Source: Massospora cicadina (Eukaryota; Entomophthoromycota; Entomophthoromycetes; Entomophthorales; Entomophthoraceae). Taken from it: a stretch of DNA of 64,000 bases. Shown piece by piece: positions 44,368 through 56,578 of the stretch. The position numbers and the translations under genes are program-made. The first letter of the stretch is position 1; the number at the start of each line of letters is the position of its first letter. The notes under the pieces were generated by a model, which did not search any database, was not told the DNA's origin, and was given only the letters and a program-made list of their open reading frames with translations. The stretch spans positions 186,001 through 250,000 of the forward strand of contig JAKSZP010007907.1 of assembly GCA_022478985.1 (NCBI GenBank), read 5' to 3'.

Positions 44368-46545
44368 TGTGGTCTTGAAAGTATCCAGAGGATAAATCAA
44401 TAGTGTAGGGTACTTGGGTTCCCCCTTAGGAAAATGAGGAACTCATAAATTAGACGAAATTGGTAAGCCTTCTTCTTAAGCACGACAACTATTGGATAAA
44501 TCCAGGGAAGTTGATAGAGATGATGGAGCCTGTTGGCAGGTCTCTTTTGAATCTTGGCCTCAAATAAAGGTTACAAACTGAAGACAGATGATAGGGACGT
44601 TGGGAAATTAGTATGGTGTTATCAGATTTACTGTGTTGTTTCCCCAAGTTTGGCAAAGGTAACAAGTAATCATATTATTTGGTCTCATCTTTATGATTCT
44701 GGGCTAAATGGGGTGACCCCCATTCTTATAATCCCTAAAATGCTCAGAATCTCAGTTTTGCTGGAAAACTTTGGTGTATAAATAAGAGGTAATCTAAGAA
44801 GGTGGTTGTTCCATGGCTGATAGATCGTGGGTGTATCTTGTAAGGATTTGGTGAGCCCATGTTGGCTCTGGTTGCACACTGGCGAGTTCTAATCAGCCAA
44901 CAGAGTAACCAAGCAACTGCAGTTTATATGACCCCAAAGCCTCCTATTTGATAGGGGAGACCCATCTTTGCATCTGCACTGAAATGGCCTGGATGGGCGC
45001 CGTGATTCTCAAAAATGCTTTAAGATGACAAATATAAATTGTTAAAGGGGAAATTTTTTAAAATAAAATAAAATTTAGGAAACAAAATAGGACAGTAACA
45101 TCTCAAGTAAGGGCATAGGCCTTTATATATGGAAAAGGGTATTTCAATTTGTGAAACTGTTCTTAGGATCTGTGGCTCTTGGGTCAGCATCTTCTCATGC
45201 TGAAAGTTTTCAGGGTTTGTGCTAGGGTTGTGAGGTCAATTCATTAACTGTCACAAAAACTGAGATAGGGTGATGTGATGGGGCATAACAATATTGGCTG
45301 CACCCTAATTTATTTTTTATAAAGATTGAAAATTCTTTCTATGTTAAGGTGCTCTCCATTTTTGAAGGTCCAGAGCTTGATAAAAGCGTTTTACTAAAAG
45401 CTTAGATAAGTAATATCGTGAAAATGGTAGTAAGGAGGGTAAAATTGGGGTCCTAAAAATCAATATTCCTTATCAAAGTAATCTTTGCATCTGGGACGTC
45501 ATAAAACTGTCAGAAATTTTTAAATTTAAGATTTTTGGGAAAATGGGTGGTGGTATTAGGGACTTAACTGGGGTACTTCTAACGTCTTAGTAAAGCTGAG
45601 GGATTTCTCTTCATAGGAGCTTAATTTTGTCAATATACCAATTACTAGGCAGTGGGAATTGGCGTGGACGCAAATTTTGGATAATTCTTATATTAAAATT
45701 GGACTTTTCTGTCTGAAAAAGGGGTAGTTGGCACCATATGACTTTTTCATTTTTGAAAGCTTTACATATCTAGTGGTAGCGCTTTTGTCCCCTGATTAGT
45801 TTATACCACTAGTCATTTTCAGAGTTGGAAAAGATTCCAAATTCAATGAGGGCTTGACGTGATAGTAGAATTGAAAAATGATTTTAATTAAAAAACAATG
45901 GCATAATGGAATGTACTTTACCAGAAATCTCAACAGACAAATTTAATACCTGGCTGCAGAAGGGATGTTGGAAGTTGCCAGCCATCAGAAAGACAAGGTC
46001 ACTTTGTAGCATATCTTCATAACTAATATTGAGCAGGAAATTTTTTAGTGATGATGTTGGAAGGGAACCCAAAATCTAAGATTATTTGGAAAGCATATTT
46101 AAAGAAATATTTGGGCGTGGGCGCTCCCTGGTTGTTAAAAGTGTTTCAGGTTTCTGGTTAAAATTTCAGAGTCATATAAGGACAATGGTTAATTTAAGTC
46201 TTGTTGTAAGGCAAGAATCAAATCTGCAAGATTTGCTGAGGGATAATGGAATTATATGTTCTTTAAAATCTTGGTGGCAAACTACCTCAGGTTGATTAAG
46301 AATAACTTGAGTTGGGGCGAAAAAATAGGCAACATAAGAGGGTACTGAGAAAGAAAAATCATCAACTTGTTTACTGGGTTGGGTTGATTTAAGAGGGGCA
46401 GTTGAGACTTATTTATTGGATGGTGTGAATTTGGGTTGTGGGTTACATTTTCCTAAAATTTGTTTCGATGTTTGATAACAAAGTCAGTTAAAGGCAAATC
46501 TTAAGTGGTTGATTGGACTTGGTGATGCTCATCATTGAGTTTTAA
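44368..46545. other. 2.2-kb AT-rich interval without recognisable gene
   Basis: Scattered short frames, the longest 75 codons at 44554-44781 with no known motif. I found no LINE, Gypsy or Z motif and no terminal repeats. It could be ancient intergenic DNA or a decayed host gene with introns; I cannot tell. Confidence 0.45.
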
Positions 46546-47469
46546 AAAGCCACAAGGGGCTCTTAGTGCAGGCAACTATTGCGGGATGAAAGCCTGGGGT
46601 TCAGCCCCTCACCACACTAAGGCTGCACAAACCTAAGCACCATCAATAGTGGCCCAATCACAATTGAGTGTAGCTCACAATAACCCTAAAATGACATATA
46701 CTCACCATGTTTAAGTACTAGACAGCTTGTATGCACCTTCCAGGACAGGCGATATGCCTCTCATCCCCCTTGCATGGAACAAGACCCAATGACCCCCAGG
46801 TTTAAAACCCATGAGGGAGAGAAGCTGAAGCCCTCCCCTTTGTCAACTGCTTTTTAGCGGAGCTGTTCACTCCAACCCTTTTTTGTACAGGAAGCCTTGG
46901 AGTCCTTTTAAATCAAATGCAATTTTCTTGCATAATCACTTTTGCCACCAGCCAGCTCATGCCGACTGTACTAGCTAGCCAAGCCTTAGGCCAACTTGAC
47001 AAACTGTGGTACCTATTGTAAGCAAGTGCACTGAAGCGCAGCCAACCAGTATTACCCTCTTATTTACCTGGGATCTGCACCCATGCAACACCAGCTCATG
47101 TGGAGGCCGTTTAACAGGTTCCATGCCTGACTTTTACCCCCTTCCTGTCCATATTCTACCCTCAGGGAGTGGTAGACACCGGTGAGAACATATCAGCACA
47201 GTCATCACTACCATCCCTTACTAATTCCAGGCCATTAAAGGACCTGACCAACGTTCCTCTCTGGGTTCTAGTGCTAGCTACTCGCTCATGTTTTCATGGG
47301 CTTTCCCCAGTTGTGCCACGAGGAGGCCCCAGCTTACCCTAACTAGCTCACCAGGGATTCTCATCATACTCCTTCATAAGGATTTCATAGGGTTTTAAAT
47401 CCTTAATAATTTGTCATTCATCTCTCTTTCCGCTTGTGTAACTTTCAAAGCAAATTACATAATTTATTA
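46546..47469. other. GC-richer non-coding block; weak SINE candidate
   Basis: Base composition changes abruptly from the AT-rich DNA to the left. Near its start a box-A-like TTAGTGCAGGCAAC (46563) and a box-B-like GGGGTTCAGCCCC (46596-46608) are spaced as in a tRNA-type internal promoter. No second copy, TSD or poly-A tail was found. The remaining 850 bp has no coding frame or recognisable motif. Confidence 0.3.
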
Positions 47470-47933
47470 AAAGCAAATACTAATCGCCCATAGTAGTTTC
47501 GCTCCAATGTCCTCAGATTTTCCACCAGCTGCTACAGTGTGGGGCAGCAGCAAACCCCCCGCCATTTTTTCTAGCAGAAAAACGTGCTCAGACTGGTTCA
47601 CCCAGTCATTCCAAACCCATTGAACGATTGATTCCTCCCAAGGATCTTGACGCCCATCTTGCTCATACCTAAGCGTTACCTCGCTGCCTCCTGGTGCTCC
47701 CCCAGAGCAGTATGCGCTAAGGCCTAAGGGTTGAATATGGGAAACTATTCCCATACCACAACCAAGCAATTATTGAAATGCCACAGGTGGTGATGACACC
47801 TGCCGGATTTATAGATATCCACCCCTATAAGCGGTACTTTGACCTCAGCTTCACCTGTGAAGCTGACGCTGCCACTGCAACAACTGTGCTCCTGGTATTC
47901 CAGGAAGCCCCTCTTCCCACAACTTGGACCTGG
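47470..47933 (+). mobile_element. Z2: ORF1-only retroposon, 5' part (interrupted)
   Basis: Second copy of the Z family, opposite strand to Z1. The start ATG at 47507 reads MSSDFPPAATVWGSSKPPAI; in shifted frames IPPKDLDAHLA, EYGKLFPYHNQAIIEM and FIDIHPYKRYFDLSFTCEAD follow. It ends at CAACTTGGACCTGG, where the chromovirus G7 begins. Joined with 55238 it restores the order seen in Z1 (CAATTCAGACCCAGCTCCCA). The exact 5' end and TSD are unresolved. Confidence 0.78.
47929..47933. repeat. Probable 5-bp target-site duplication of G7, left
   Basis: CCTGG against CCCAG at 55238-55242. The uninterrupted site in Z1 is CCCAG, so two transitions have accumulated in the left copy. Confidence 0.45.
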
Positions 47934-49362
47934 TGTAAGTCCCATGGAATGTCCCGTGTATGTAGATCAGGCCTTCTTCCCATTTCTGAGTAAGAAGGTT
48001 CCAAAGAGGGTGGCTGTACCCCTCGTTACCCAGGGCAAACTTGCCCACATGGTAGATGAGTGCTGGGTAACAGCCCTCCCTCTTTGGATCCCTCCCCCAG
48101 TGCCACACTCACCTTGGCAAAAGTAGTACATCTGATCAGGGAAATTTTCACTGAGATCGCTGAAATGAATTTGATTGGTACAGAAACAAGTGGAAAAAAG
48201 CCCGATGATCAGAATCCACATAGTTGTAAAAGGATGAAGATTGGTTCATTGGATGGAATTGCTGATGATTATGATTTTGCCAACATTGCAATTGTCAAAA
48301 TTAACCCCCTCTCAAAATTGTCAGGGATGATCCCCAACATGCAGATAGTAGCATCGGACATCATCAACAAAAGTTTGAAGCTCCCTTCTGGTAAATTGGG
48401 TATTGTGGCCAATGCAACGCTTTTGACTGAACGAACAGCCTAGCGACCAGGCACAGGCAGGTTGGGCATCCCAACCCATTCCCAATCAACTGGGACCGCC
48501 CCTACGTGGGGGCCCTGGGGGATTCCCATTGCTCATTAGGCCAGATGCCATCATGCCAACTATCAGAAACACAGTTGAGCCTCAGTTCGGGCATTCAAGG
48601 TCAAACTAACAGCAACTCAGCCCGCCGCCAAATTCTTTGATGTCAGTTCCCAGTAAGCTTATCTGACCCCATTCCCAAATAACTCACTGGTTAGATTGAA
48701 TTGAGGGTCTCAATCCTAGCTTGTTCTCACATCAATTGAACACTATTTAATCAGTTGCATCGCACTGAGAAAATTGTTGGTTGGTTTTTTTCACTTTCCT
48801 TTACAATAAAATTTGCCTCCAAAATTAATCAATTTTGATTTTATTGATATCCTTCTGGCCGCATTCCTGATGGCTTTTCTCTTGTGGCCTGTCATTCCTT
48901 ATACTGGATGGGCTTAACCAGTACTGATGGTCACTATGGCCCCTACCATTGTCAACTGGATTCAGTGAGCTAGATACTTCTGGCAATTCAACCCTGTTAT
49001 TACAAACATTCGCCAACAATATACTGGGATCTTGTGACCTTACATCCACCATCTCCAAGCAAGGATCTGCCCCCTTGTCCCCCCAGTTGAATTAAACCCA
49101 CCCGTCAGTGACCTGGTAGAAGCTATACCTGTGGTACCACCCCCTGCAGCAAGACCACCAGTGTCTGGGGCTGTCTCTATTTGGTTCATTTTTGGGTTGC
49201 TGTTCACTATTGCCCTGCACCAACGGTTTATTGTCTCCCTAAGCCTGGCTCCATATGACGTTGTACATGCGGCAATGCCTCTAGCATTCTGGATTGCTTC
49301 TTGGGTGCTTATGCATCCTAACTGGCAGGCAGGTCTAAACTTCTTCTGCCGTTTTCATGACA
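47934..49362 (+). repeat. G7 5' LTR (1429 bp)
   Basis: TGTAAGTCCC...TTTTCATGACA. Nearly identical to 53810-55237 (1428 bp) apart from scattered substitutions and one-base indels. Unusually long for the Gypsy elements here (others are 0.34-0.57 kb). It contains AATAAAATTTGCC (48806-48818), a possible polyadenylation region, and the palindromic GGGATGATCCCC (48324-48335). Small open frames inside it are not considered genes. Confidence 0.93.
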
Positions 49363-50130
49363 TAATTGACCAACCTTTGTTTCCAGCCACTTCCGCCCTG
49401 CTCTTCGAGGTGGGTGTCACAGTGGTTACCCTCTACTAAATAAATGTGCAATCAGTATTGTGCTTTTTGTTGCTCATTTGGTCACTTGCCGATTTTGTGG
49501 GTAGTATCCTCTCTACCTTGGAGAAACTTCTTCAGGCTGGCAGAGAACCGTGGATTACTACTTCTCCCCCTCCTAATAGCCCAGATAAAAGTTTGTGTTA
49601 CTTCCCAAGAGATTGTAAATAAGGTTCTCGACGCCCTCACTGAGGTGCAAATGCAGTTGCTATTGCCCTTAACAACGCCGCTGCATTATCTCATGCCCAA
49701 CTGGGGGTCGCTTTATTGGACGCTGTAAAAGGTGATTCCCGTCAGTGGGTTCAAAGTCTTCTGCGATCTTCCTCACAAGTGGTGGATCCCACTTCGCTGA
49801 TTGCCATCATATCAGCTTCCTTGAAACCCCCAGTGTCGCGCTAAGACCACTTATTCAGATTGCTCTCTTCTATGGCTGAAGCCCCTAGAATGACTTCTTT
49901 GATCTCTACCTTCCACAAACAGGCTCCCACACTGGACCTCTTTAATGATATGCTTCATGCAATCTTTAGATCAGGTTTGGATTTGGTTTCTACTCACCAC
50001 GAGGTTTGGTCCACCTCAAGAGGAACGGTAGATCAATTATGTACCGCTACAACTACTATCAATGCCCCCCTCATCATACTTCCCGCCATCAGGGGGGAAA
50101 TTTATGATAGGAGTACCCAACGATGATGTG
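49363..50130 (+). pseudogene. G7 gag-like region (broken)
   Basis: Open stretches read ALNNAAALSHAQLGVALLDA (near 49665-49725), DSRQWVQSLLRSSSQVVDPT and MTSLISTFHKQAPTLDLFND (near 49890-49950). The position right after the LTR and before protease indicates gag. No CCHC knuckle is visible. Assignment rests on position only. Confidence 0.45.
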
Positions 50131-50194
50131 AATGTAGTTTTACCATTGAACCAGTGATAGTTTTGGCTTCCAAGCCCTAACCACTCCTGCATAG

Positions 50195-50890
50195 GAGTTG
50201 GTTGATCCTGGTTCACCTATAAATGAATCAGTAAAAGCCCAGATGGAGGAAGCTGGTTCTCAAGCCCTCATACTTCCCAACTTTACTCCAGAAAAAGCCC
50301 CCAACCTTCCCCCTGATTTGCCTGACATTCCTTTAGTTGCAACAGAAACGCCTGAATCAACCTATAAACAAAACTTCACTTACTTCTTATTACCTATGAA
50401 GATTAGTATTGGATCTCACCATGTCTCCTTTGAGGCCCTGGTGGATACTGAAGCCACAGGTAATTTCATGAGCGTCGAGTTAGTCCACCAATTAGAACTG
50501 GACATGGACATGGGTCCATTGGTGATGGCAGCTATTTCAGCCTCCCAGATATCGTATATTGTCCGCTGGCCAGTACCTTTTTTGATACACCAGTTTAGCT
50601 TCTGCAATTGGTTTTCCACTATGTCAAACTTGGTGTTTCCAGTGATCTTAAGGGTTGGATGGTGGCGCCAACAACATGTAAAGATCCACCTGGAGTCTAA
50701 CATGTTGTCATTTATTAATGATCAACTGGAGGGCGAATTCCCCTTAGTCGACACACTTAAGAAAAAACAAGGTCGCAGTTCTAATACTTCTCTCGTCTCG
50801 CCTGCTGGCCTTTCATCCAATTTCCCCAAAAGTTTAATGCACTATCAAAGTGTCTTCAATTCCAAAAAGGCAGATCATCTTCCTCCTTAA
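50195..50890 (+). pseudogene. G7 retropepsin-like protease
   Basis: The open frame 50198-50890 (230 codons) contains ISIGSHHVSFEALVDTEATG (about 50402-50462), then FMSVELVHQLEL. The family's VDTGATGNF is clear, but the catalytic Gly is Glu (DTEAT). The frame continues toward the RT linker with a final SLMHYQSVFN (about 50830-50862), like the 'yxdVF' start of Gypsy RT regions. Confidence 0.8.
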
Positions 50891-51690
50891 AACTAAATTC
50901 GACCTGGGATTTTGTACAGCTGTGCAGTTGGTGATATCAACTGTCCGTTGTATCACCATACAGCAGAGGAGGAGGTTGTGCTTAACACTTGGTTGGATGA
51001 TATGCTAAAAATGGTGGTTGTTTAAGGAGACATTGCCAGTCAAGTCTCCCATCATCTTCACTAAAATAGCCGACAGTTCCCTCCATCCTTTTGTGAATTA
51101 CAGACATTTAAACAAAGTAACGGTTCACAGTCCCTACCCCCTGCCTCTGGAGCAGACGATCAGCCAGGTAATCACCAAATCTCATGTGTTCTCTAAGCTG
51201 GATCTTGTCAATGGCTTAAACCAGATTCGGGTAATGGAAGGGCAAGAATGGTTAACAGCGATCTGGACAAAGCAAGGCATTTTCCAACTCTGCATAATGC
51301 CCTTTGGGCTGAAGAATCCCCGCTACGTTTTAATGAATGATTGACAGTGTACTGGGTGACCTCCATTTACTTGCTTGGTCACATATATTGATGACATTCT
51401 GGCTCATTCCCTAACTCCCGAACAACACACTATTGACTTAGAAGCAGTCGTGGCTGCTTTGCACAAGGCAGGCTTGTTCATTAAGCCTTCCAAATGCGAG
51501 TTTTATAAGGAGGAAGTTACCTTTCTTAGGAACCTCATCCTAAAAGATGGTTATGCAATTCCTCTTAATAAGTTGGATGCTATCCAAGAATGGCCAACCC
51601 TGACAACCCAGAAACAATTATGGAGTTTCTTGGGAACCACAATTTTCTTGAAAATTTCCCCAGCTCTTTCCTAGTTAGCTTCCCCACTCC
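50890..51690 (+). pseudogene. G7 reverse transcriptase (YIDD intact, frame broken)
   Basis: 51018-51344 reads VNYRHLNKVTVHSPYPLPLE, HVFSKLDLVNGLNQIRV and FQLCIMPFGLKNPRYV. After a TGA the next frame gives CLVTYIDDILAHS with the catalytic YIDD at 51382-51393. It then gives LFIKPSKCEFYKEEVTFLRN and LDAIQEWPTLTTQKQLWSFL. Of the Gypsy RTs in the window this one is the best preserved. Confidence 0.9.
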
Positions 51691-51754
51691 ACCCCCTCAC
51701 AGGCAAGAATGTACTATTTCTGTGGATGGCCAAATGCCAGTAGGCATTTAATCA

Positions 51755-52174
51755 ATTTGAGATGTGTTTTTATCCCCTCCTGACCTGAAACACGTGGATC
51801 CTTCCAGGCCGTATGTTGTTGCATGTGATGCCTCCTCAGTGGCAGTGGGGGAAGTGTTGCTCCAAGAGCATGATGACTTGGAGCATCTGGTCACCTATTT
51901 TTCCCAAAAGTTTACCTCTATGGAGCAGCCTTGGGCCATCTATGACAAGGAGTTGGCAGCCATAGCATGGGCATTGACTCATTGGCGGTACCTGTTACAG
52001 GGTGCTCAACATGAGTTAACTGTTTTCACGAATCACCTGGCTCTCTTGTATTTCTGTAAACCCCAAAAATCGGTGCATCGGCAAGCACTTACCTATTGGG
52101 ACTTGTGCAGTTTCAATTTAAAATACAAATTTTTAAGAGGTGCGCTTAATGTACTTCCCAATTTTCTCAGCTGA
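51755..52174 (+). pseudogene. G7 RNase H
   Basis: The single frame 51764-52174 contains SRPYVVACDASSVAVGEVLL (Asp of the first motif), HLVTYFSQKFTSMEQPWAIY, DKELAAIAWALTHWRYLL (Glu) and ELTVFTNHLALLYF (Asn for the Asp of TDH). It ends GALNVLPNFLS, where HQNADALS-type sequence is usual. A TGA follows. Confidence 0.87.
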
Positions 52175-52439
52175 AGCCCCACCCACTGTCCCTCAAATCC
52201 AGATGAAGTGGACCTCATTACCATGATTTCTGCCAATCAAATCTTGCAATTGTTCCCCCTGTCATCTCTTCCATCGTCCTTGCTCCTGATGCCCTGCTAG
52301 TAGCTCAATCTTAGCTGGTCAAATGGCCTGCCCAGAGGGTGTGGAGTTATTTGAGCAATTGTCCCTCCAAAAACATAAACACTCTCTCTACTCCTTGGTA
52401 AAGGCCTCTTTTATTTTAGGTCAAGAATTTGGTTTCCCC

Positions 52440-53480
52440 TTCCCTTCAGAACTGAGGTATTTTTGCGCATCATGATCCCCCCACATTCGGCCATCTGTAA
52501 ATTAAGAAATGCATCAACTTGATCAAGTGGACCTACAATTGGGCAGGTTTAACTAAGGAGTTCCAGCCTGGACCGCCAATTGCATTACTTTTGCTTGGGC
52601 TAAGTCAGATTGCTCTGGTAGATTGGGCTTCTACACTCTTACAATTGGTGGAGGGTCCATGGACATTGGTGTCCGTGGATTTTATCGTTGACTCCCCTGC
52701 TCTAATGGGTTTATGGCGGTGATGGTGGTGGTGGATCGTTTCACTAAGTTTTCCTTTTTATTCCTTGCACTTCTGCGATTATTTCAGAGGAGACCGCTCA
52801 TCTTTTTTGCGCTATGTGTTCTCAATATTTGGCCTCCCACAGGAGATTATCAGTGACTGTGGCTCACAGTTCACGGTACATTTCTGGAGTGAACTCTATT
52901 TATTTAAAAATCTCCCCCTGTCGCTTCACAGCATATCATCCCCAGTCTGATGGACAGACCAAGCGAGTTAACCAAGTCCTAGAACAGTACCTGCGTTTCT
53001 ATGCTGCAGCCACACAGGACACCAGGGCTAATGACCTTCCCCTCACTCAATTCGCCTATAACAATAGGACTCATGCTTCCATAGGATTTTCTCCTATGAA
53101 GCAACGTTGGGTTATAATCCTTCCTTTTCGGTCAGACCATGTTTATGTCCTGATGTCCAAGCTGCCACGGATCATGCTGAACATATTATTTCTACTCAAT
53201 CCTTAGTGCAGGAACACCTCACCAAAGCCATTGAAGACTACAAGCAGTTTGCGGATTGTAAGCAACTCCCAGGGCATGACATAACAGTGGGCTCCTATGT
53301 TATGCTTTATTTGCGTCATTTGAGAATGAAAGTGCCCTCCTGTAAGTTTGCAAGTAAGCGTTTGGGCCCCCATTTGGTAGAGACTGACTTGGGTAATGGT
53401 GCATTCTGGCTAAAAATTTCAGCTCACTGGAAACAGCACCCTGTCTTCCACGTTTACCAGTTGTCACCCTTTAAGGGCAT
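52440..53480 (+). pseudogene. G7 integrase (broken)
   Basis: GPWTLVSVDFIVDSPALMG (52648-52706) holds the first Asp; VVDRFTKFSFL-type sequence follows in another frame. Then comes FGLPQEIISDCGSQFTVHFW (52822-52890, second Asp kept), AYHPQSDGQTKRVNQVLEQY (52930-52990, usual QTERVNQ with Lys for Glu) and FAYNNRTHASIGFSPM. The C-terminal domain reads VGSYVMLYLRHLRMK and KRLGPHLVETDLGNGAFWLK up to HPVFHVYQLSPFK (53430-53475). This is the GPY/F-type end typical of chromoviruses. Confidence 0.87.
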
Positions 53481-53504
53481 GGTCCCCACGGATCCTGAGC
53501 TGAT

Positions 53505-53715
53505 CATTATCAAAAATATGGAAGAGGTTGAAGTGGAAATTGTCCTAGCACCCTGCAAGTTCCATCGGTCATTCAATACCTCATTGCTTGGAAAGGGAAC
53601 CCAGCTTAAGAGAACAGTTGGGTTAAGGCTCATGATTACGCCAACTGCATGGAACTGGTCAAAGCGTTTTATGAATCCCACCCCGGCGCTCCCCATCCCC
53701 CCCAAAAAAATGTGA
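53505..53715 (+). pseudogene. G7 C-terminal chromodomain (frameshifted)
   Basis: Starts EEVEVEIVLAPCKFHRSF (53520-53573). After a frameshift it reads QYLIAWKGNPA, a TAA stop in the place of a Glu-type codon, then ANCMELVKAFYESHPGAP. This is the chromodomain pattern '(V)E.IL..R......YLVKWKGYP..E.TW......ELV..F...HP'. In chromoviruses such domains guide integrase to heterochromatin marks. The domain is followed by NVTVMAIK and the polypurine tract. Confidence 0.78.
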
Positions 53716-53794
53716 CTGTAATGGCAATCAAGTTAACCAAGGCGCACAAAAATGTAGCCCTCGTGATGTTTCCTTGAGGTGGTTCCCTTCCTTT

Positions 53795-53806
53795 GGAAAA
53801 AAAGGG
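53795..53806 (+). promoter_or_regulatory. G7 polypurine tract
   Basis: GGAAAAAAAGGG, three bases before the 3' LTR. It is the expected primer site for plus-strand synthesis. Confidence 0.8.
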
Positions 53807-53809
53807 TAA

Positions 53810-55237
53810 TATAAGTCCTGGGGAACATCACCTGTGTGTCAATTGGGCCTACTTCCCATTTCCTAGTAAGAAGGTTCCAAAGAGGGTGGCTGTACCCCTC
53901 GTTAACCAGGGCAAACTTGCCCACATGGTAGATGAGTGCTGGGTAACAGCCCTCCCTCTTTGGATCCCTCCCCCAGCGCCCACACTCACCTTGGCAGAAG
54001 TAGTACATCTGATCAGGGAAATTTTCACTGAGATCGCTGAAATGAAGTTGATTGGTCCAGAAACAAGTGGAAAAAAGCCCGATGTCAGAATCCACATAGT
54101 TGTAAAGGGATGAAGATTGGTTCATTGGATGGAATTGCTGATGATTATGATTTTGCCAACATTGCAATTGTCAAAATTAACCCCTCTCAAAATTGTCAGG
54201 GATGATCCCCAACATGCAGATAGTAGCATCGGACATCATCAACAAAAGTTTGAAGCTCCTTCTGGTAAATTGGGTATTGTGGCCAATGCAACGCTTTTGA
54301 CTGAACGAACAGCCTAGCGACCAGGCACAGGCAGGTTGGGCATCCCAAACCCATTCCCAACCAACTGGGACCGCCCCTGCGTGGGGGGCCCTGGGGGATT
54401 CCCATTGCTCATTGGGCCAGATGCCATCATGCCAACTATCAGAAACACAGTTGAGCCTCAGTTCGGGCATTCAAGGTCAAACTAACAGCAACTCAGCCTA
54501 CCGCCAAATTTTTTGATGTTAGTTCCCAGTGAGCTTATCTTCCCCCATTCCCAAATAATTTACCAGTTAGGTCAAATTGAGGATCTCAATCCTAGCTTGT
54601 TCCCACATCAATTGAACACTATTTAATCAGTTGCATCTCACTGAGAAAATTGTGGTTGATCTTTTTCACTTTCCTTTACAATAAAATTTGCCTCCAAAAT
54701 TTATCAATTTTAATTTTATTGATATCCTTCTGGCCGCATTCCTGATGGCTTATTTCTTGTGGCCTGTCATTCTTTATACTAGATGGGCTTAACCAGTACT
54801 GATGGTCACTATGGCCCCTACCATTGTCAACTGGATTCAGTGAGCTAGATACTTCTGGCAATTCAACCCTGTTATTACAAACATTCGCCAACAATATACT
54901 GGGATCCTGTGACCTTACATCCACCATCTCCAAGCAAGGATCTGCCCCCTTGTCTCCCCAGTTGAATTAAACCCACCCGTCAGTGACCTGGTAGAAGCTA
55001 TACCTGTGGTACCACCCCCTGCAGCAAGACCACCAGTGTCTGGGGCTGTCTCTATTTGGTTCATTTTTGGGTTGCTGTTCACTATTGCCCTGCACCAACG
55101 GTTTATTGTCTCATAATGCCTGGCTCCATACAATGTTGTACGTGTGACAATGCCTCTGGCATTCTGGCTTGCTTTTTGAGTGCTTACGCATCCTGACTGG
55201 CAGTCTGGTCTAAACTTCTTCTGCTGTTTTCATGACA
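53810..55237 (+). repeat. G7 3' LTR (1428 bp)
   Basis: Partner of 47934-49362; starts TATAAGTCCTGG (TG mutated) and ends TTTTCATGACA. Z2 sequence continues immediately after it. Confidence 0.93.
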
Positions 55238-56578
55238 CCCAGCTCCCAGCGGACAACACTTTAATGGTCCAATTTGCTTTTTTGCTCACCCACCTCCCCC
55301 TGAATTGCTCCACCAGGAGCTGATGGATGGTTTGTCAGCCTATGGCTCCAACCCCATCTTATAATTTGTGGTCAAATGTGGCCACATGACTTTCTACGCC
55401 TCAGGTATATGCCACAATCAGCCTTGAATTTTGTAAAATCGCTGTGTTGATTCCCCCTCACACCATTATTCCTTCAGCGCCTGACCATCTGTTTTGGGCC
55501 CACATTGAGGGTGGGCAGACGATCTGTCCATCATGTTTCGAGTTGGACCACCTGAAATGCTAGTGCCCCTTGTTATCCACTTCTGACAAATTGGTTGACT
55601 CATCTGATGACCTCCAATCCGCCGCCCACCTCAAACAAGTTCTGGCATGGGGCAAAATCCTACTTCCCCCTCCCCCAAAACTGGAAGCTGAAGCTGCACC
55701 TGCAGCCACCAATCATCCTCCTCCTCGCCCCAATGCCACACATGATTCCTCCAATCAAGCATTGGATACGATCCCATTTTGATCCCATGCTTCCTCCAAT
55801 GAATCAACCAAACCTCAACCATATGCCAATTCCCCAATTAAATCAACCAGAACCCATGGGAGTTATTGGCTGAAATTGATATATCGGGTAAGCTCATTGA
55901 AGAACCATCTATGCAAATTGAGTGGTTCATTAATGCAGAAAGGGACGCCAAATACTCCCATTAACTATATACCCCACAGCCAAATGCCAAATTATTTTGT
56001 AGTGATCACCAGTTTGCAGTCAAAGCAGCTGCAACACCAGATTGTCATCCCCTTCGTAAAGCTGTCGCCAAATCAGTGGCGATGCTCACATGAGGAATTC
56101 TACCTCCTGTTATCCCCAAAAGTCTTATTCAAAAGAGTAAATTACAGTAAAAAAGTTACACAAAAATGTTAATTATGCTATCCAGAACGTGGTAACTATA
56201 GCACGGAGCCCAAAAGCTAAAATTACCTGAACCAACATTGCCACGTTCATTATACTCCCAGATGCCCACATTAAAGCTGTTAAAGATTAAGCTGAATATA
56301 TCAATGACATTTTCCTAGCTGGTAATTTTAATGAAATAACAATTATTAGCGATATTGAACCACATGCCGCAGATGCCCCAATGCCCTTACTGTCTGCCTT
56401 GACATGCACTATAATATGTGAGGAAGAAGCTGCTCTGAAGATGAGCCTCCCGACCCCCCCTCCCCTTCTGCCATGGAGGGTAAGCGGTTTCCGCTGTTCA
56501 CCTGGTTGGTTGTTTTGTTTAAAGTGCTTCATTCAATCCGCTCATTTAAGCGTTTTGTTTGAACCAATTAGTTACGTT

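Noticed and set aside
44554..44781. 75-codon frame as a possible small host gene
   Set aside because: Length is within chance for this base composition, and no motif, signal peptide or second copy supports it.
47467..47769. Minus-strand frame of 100 codons
   Set aside because: Antisense shadow of the Z2 N-terminal coding region, which is supported by comparison with Z1.
48060..48443. 127-codon frame
   Set aside because: It lies inside the G7 LTR; the second LTR copy breaks the frame by single-base indels, so there is no sign of selection.
49131..49439. Hydrophobic 102-codon frame that looks membrane-spanning
   Set aside because: Most of it lies in the G7 5' LTR. The matching 3' LTR region is interrupted by stops (near 55113), so it is not conserved as a protein.
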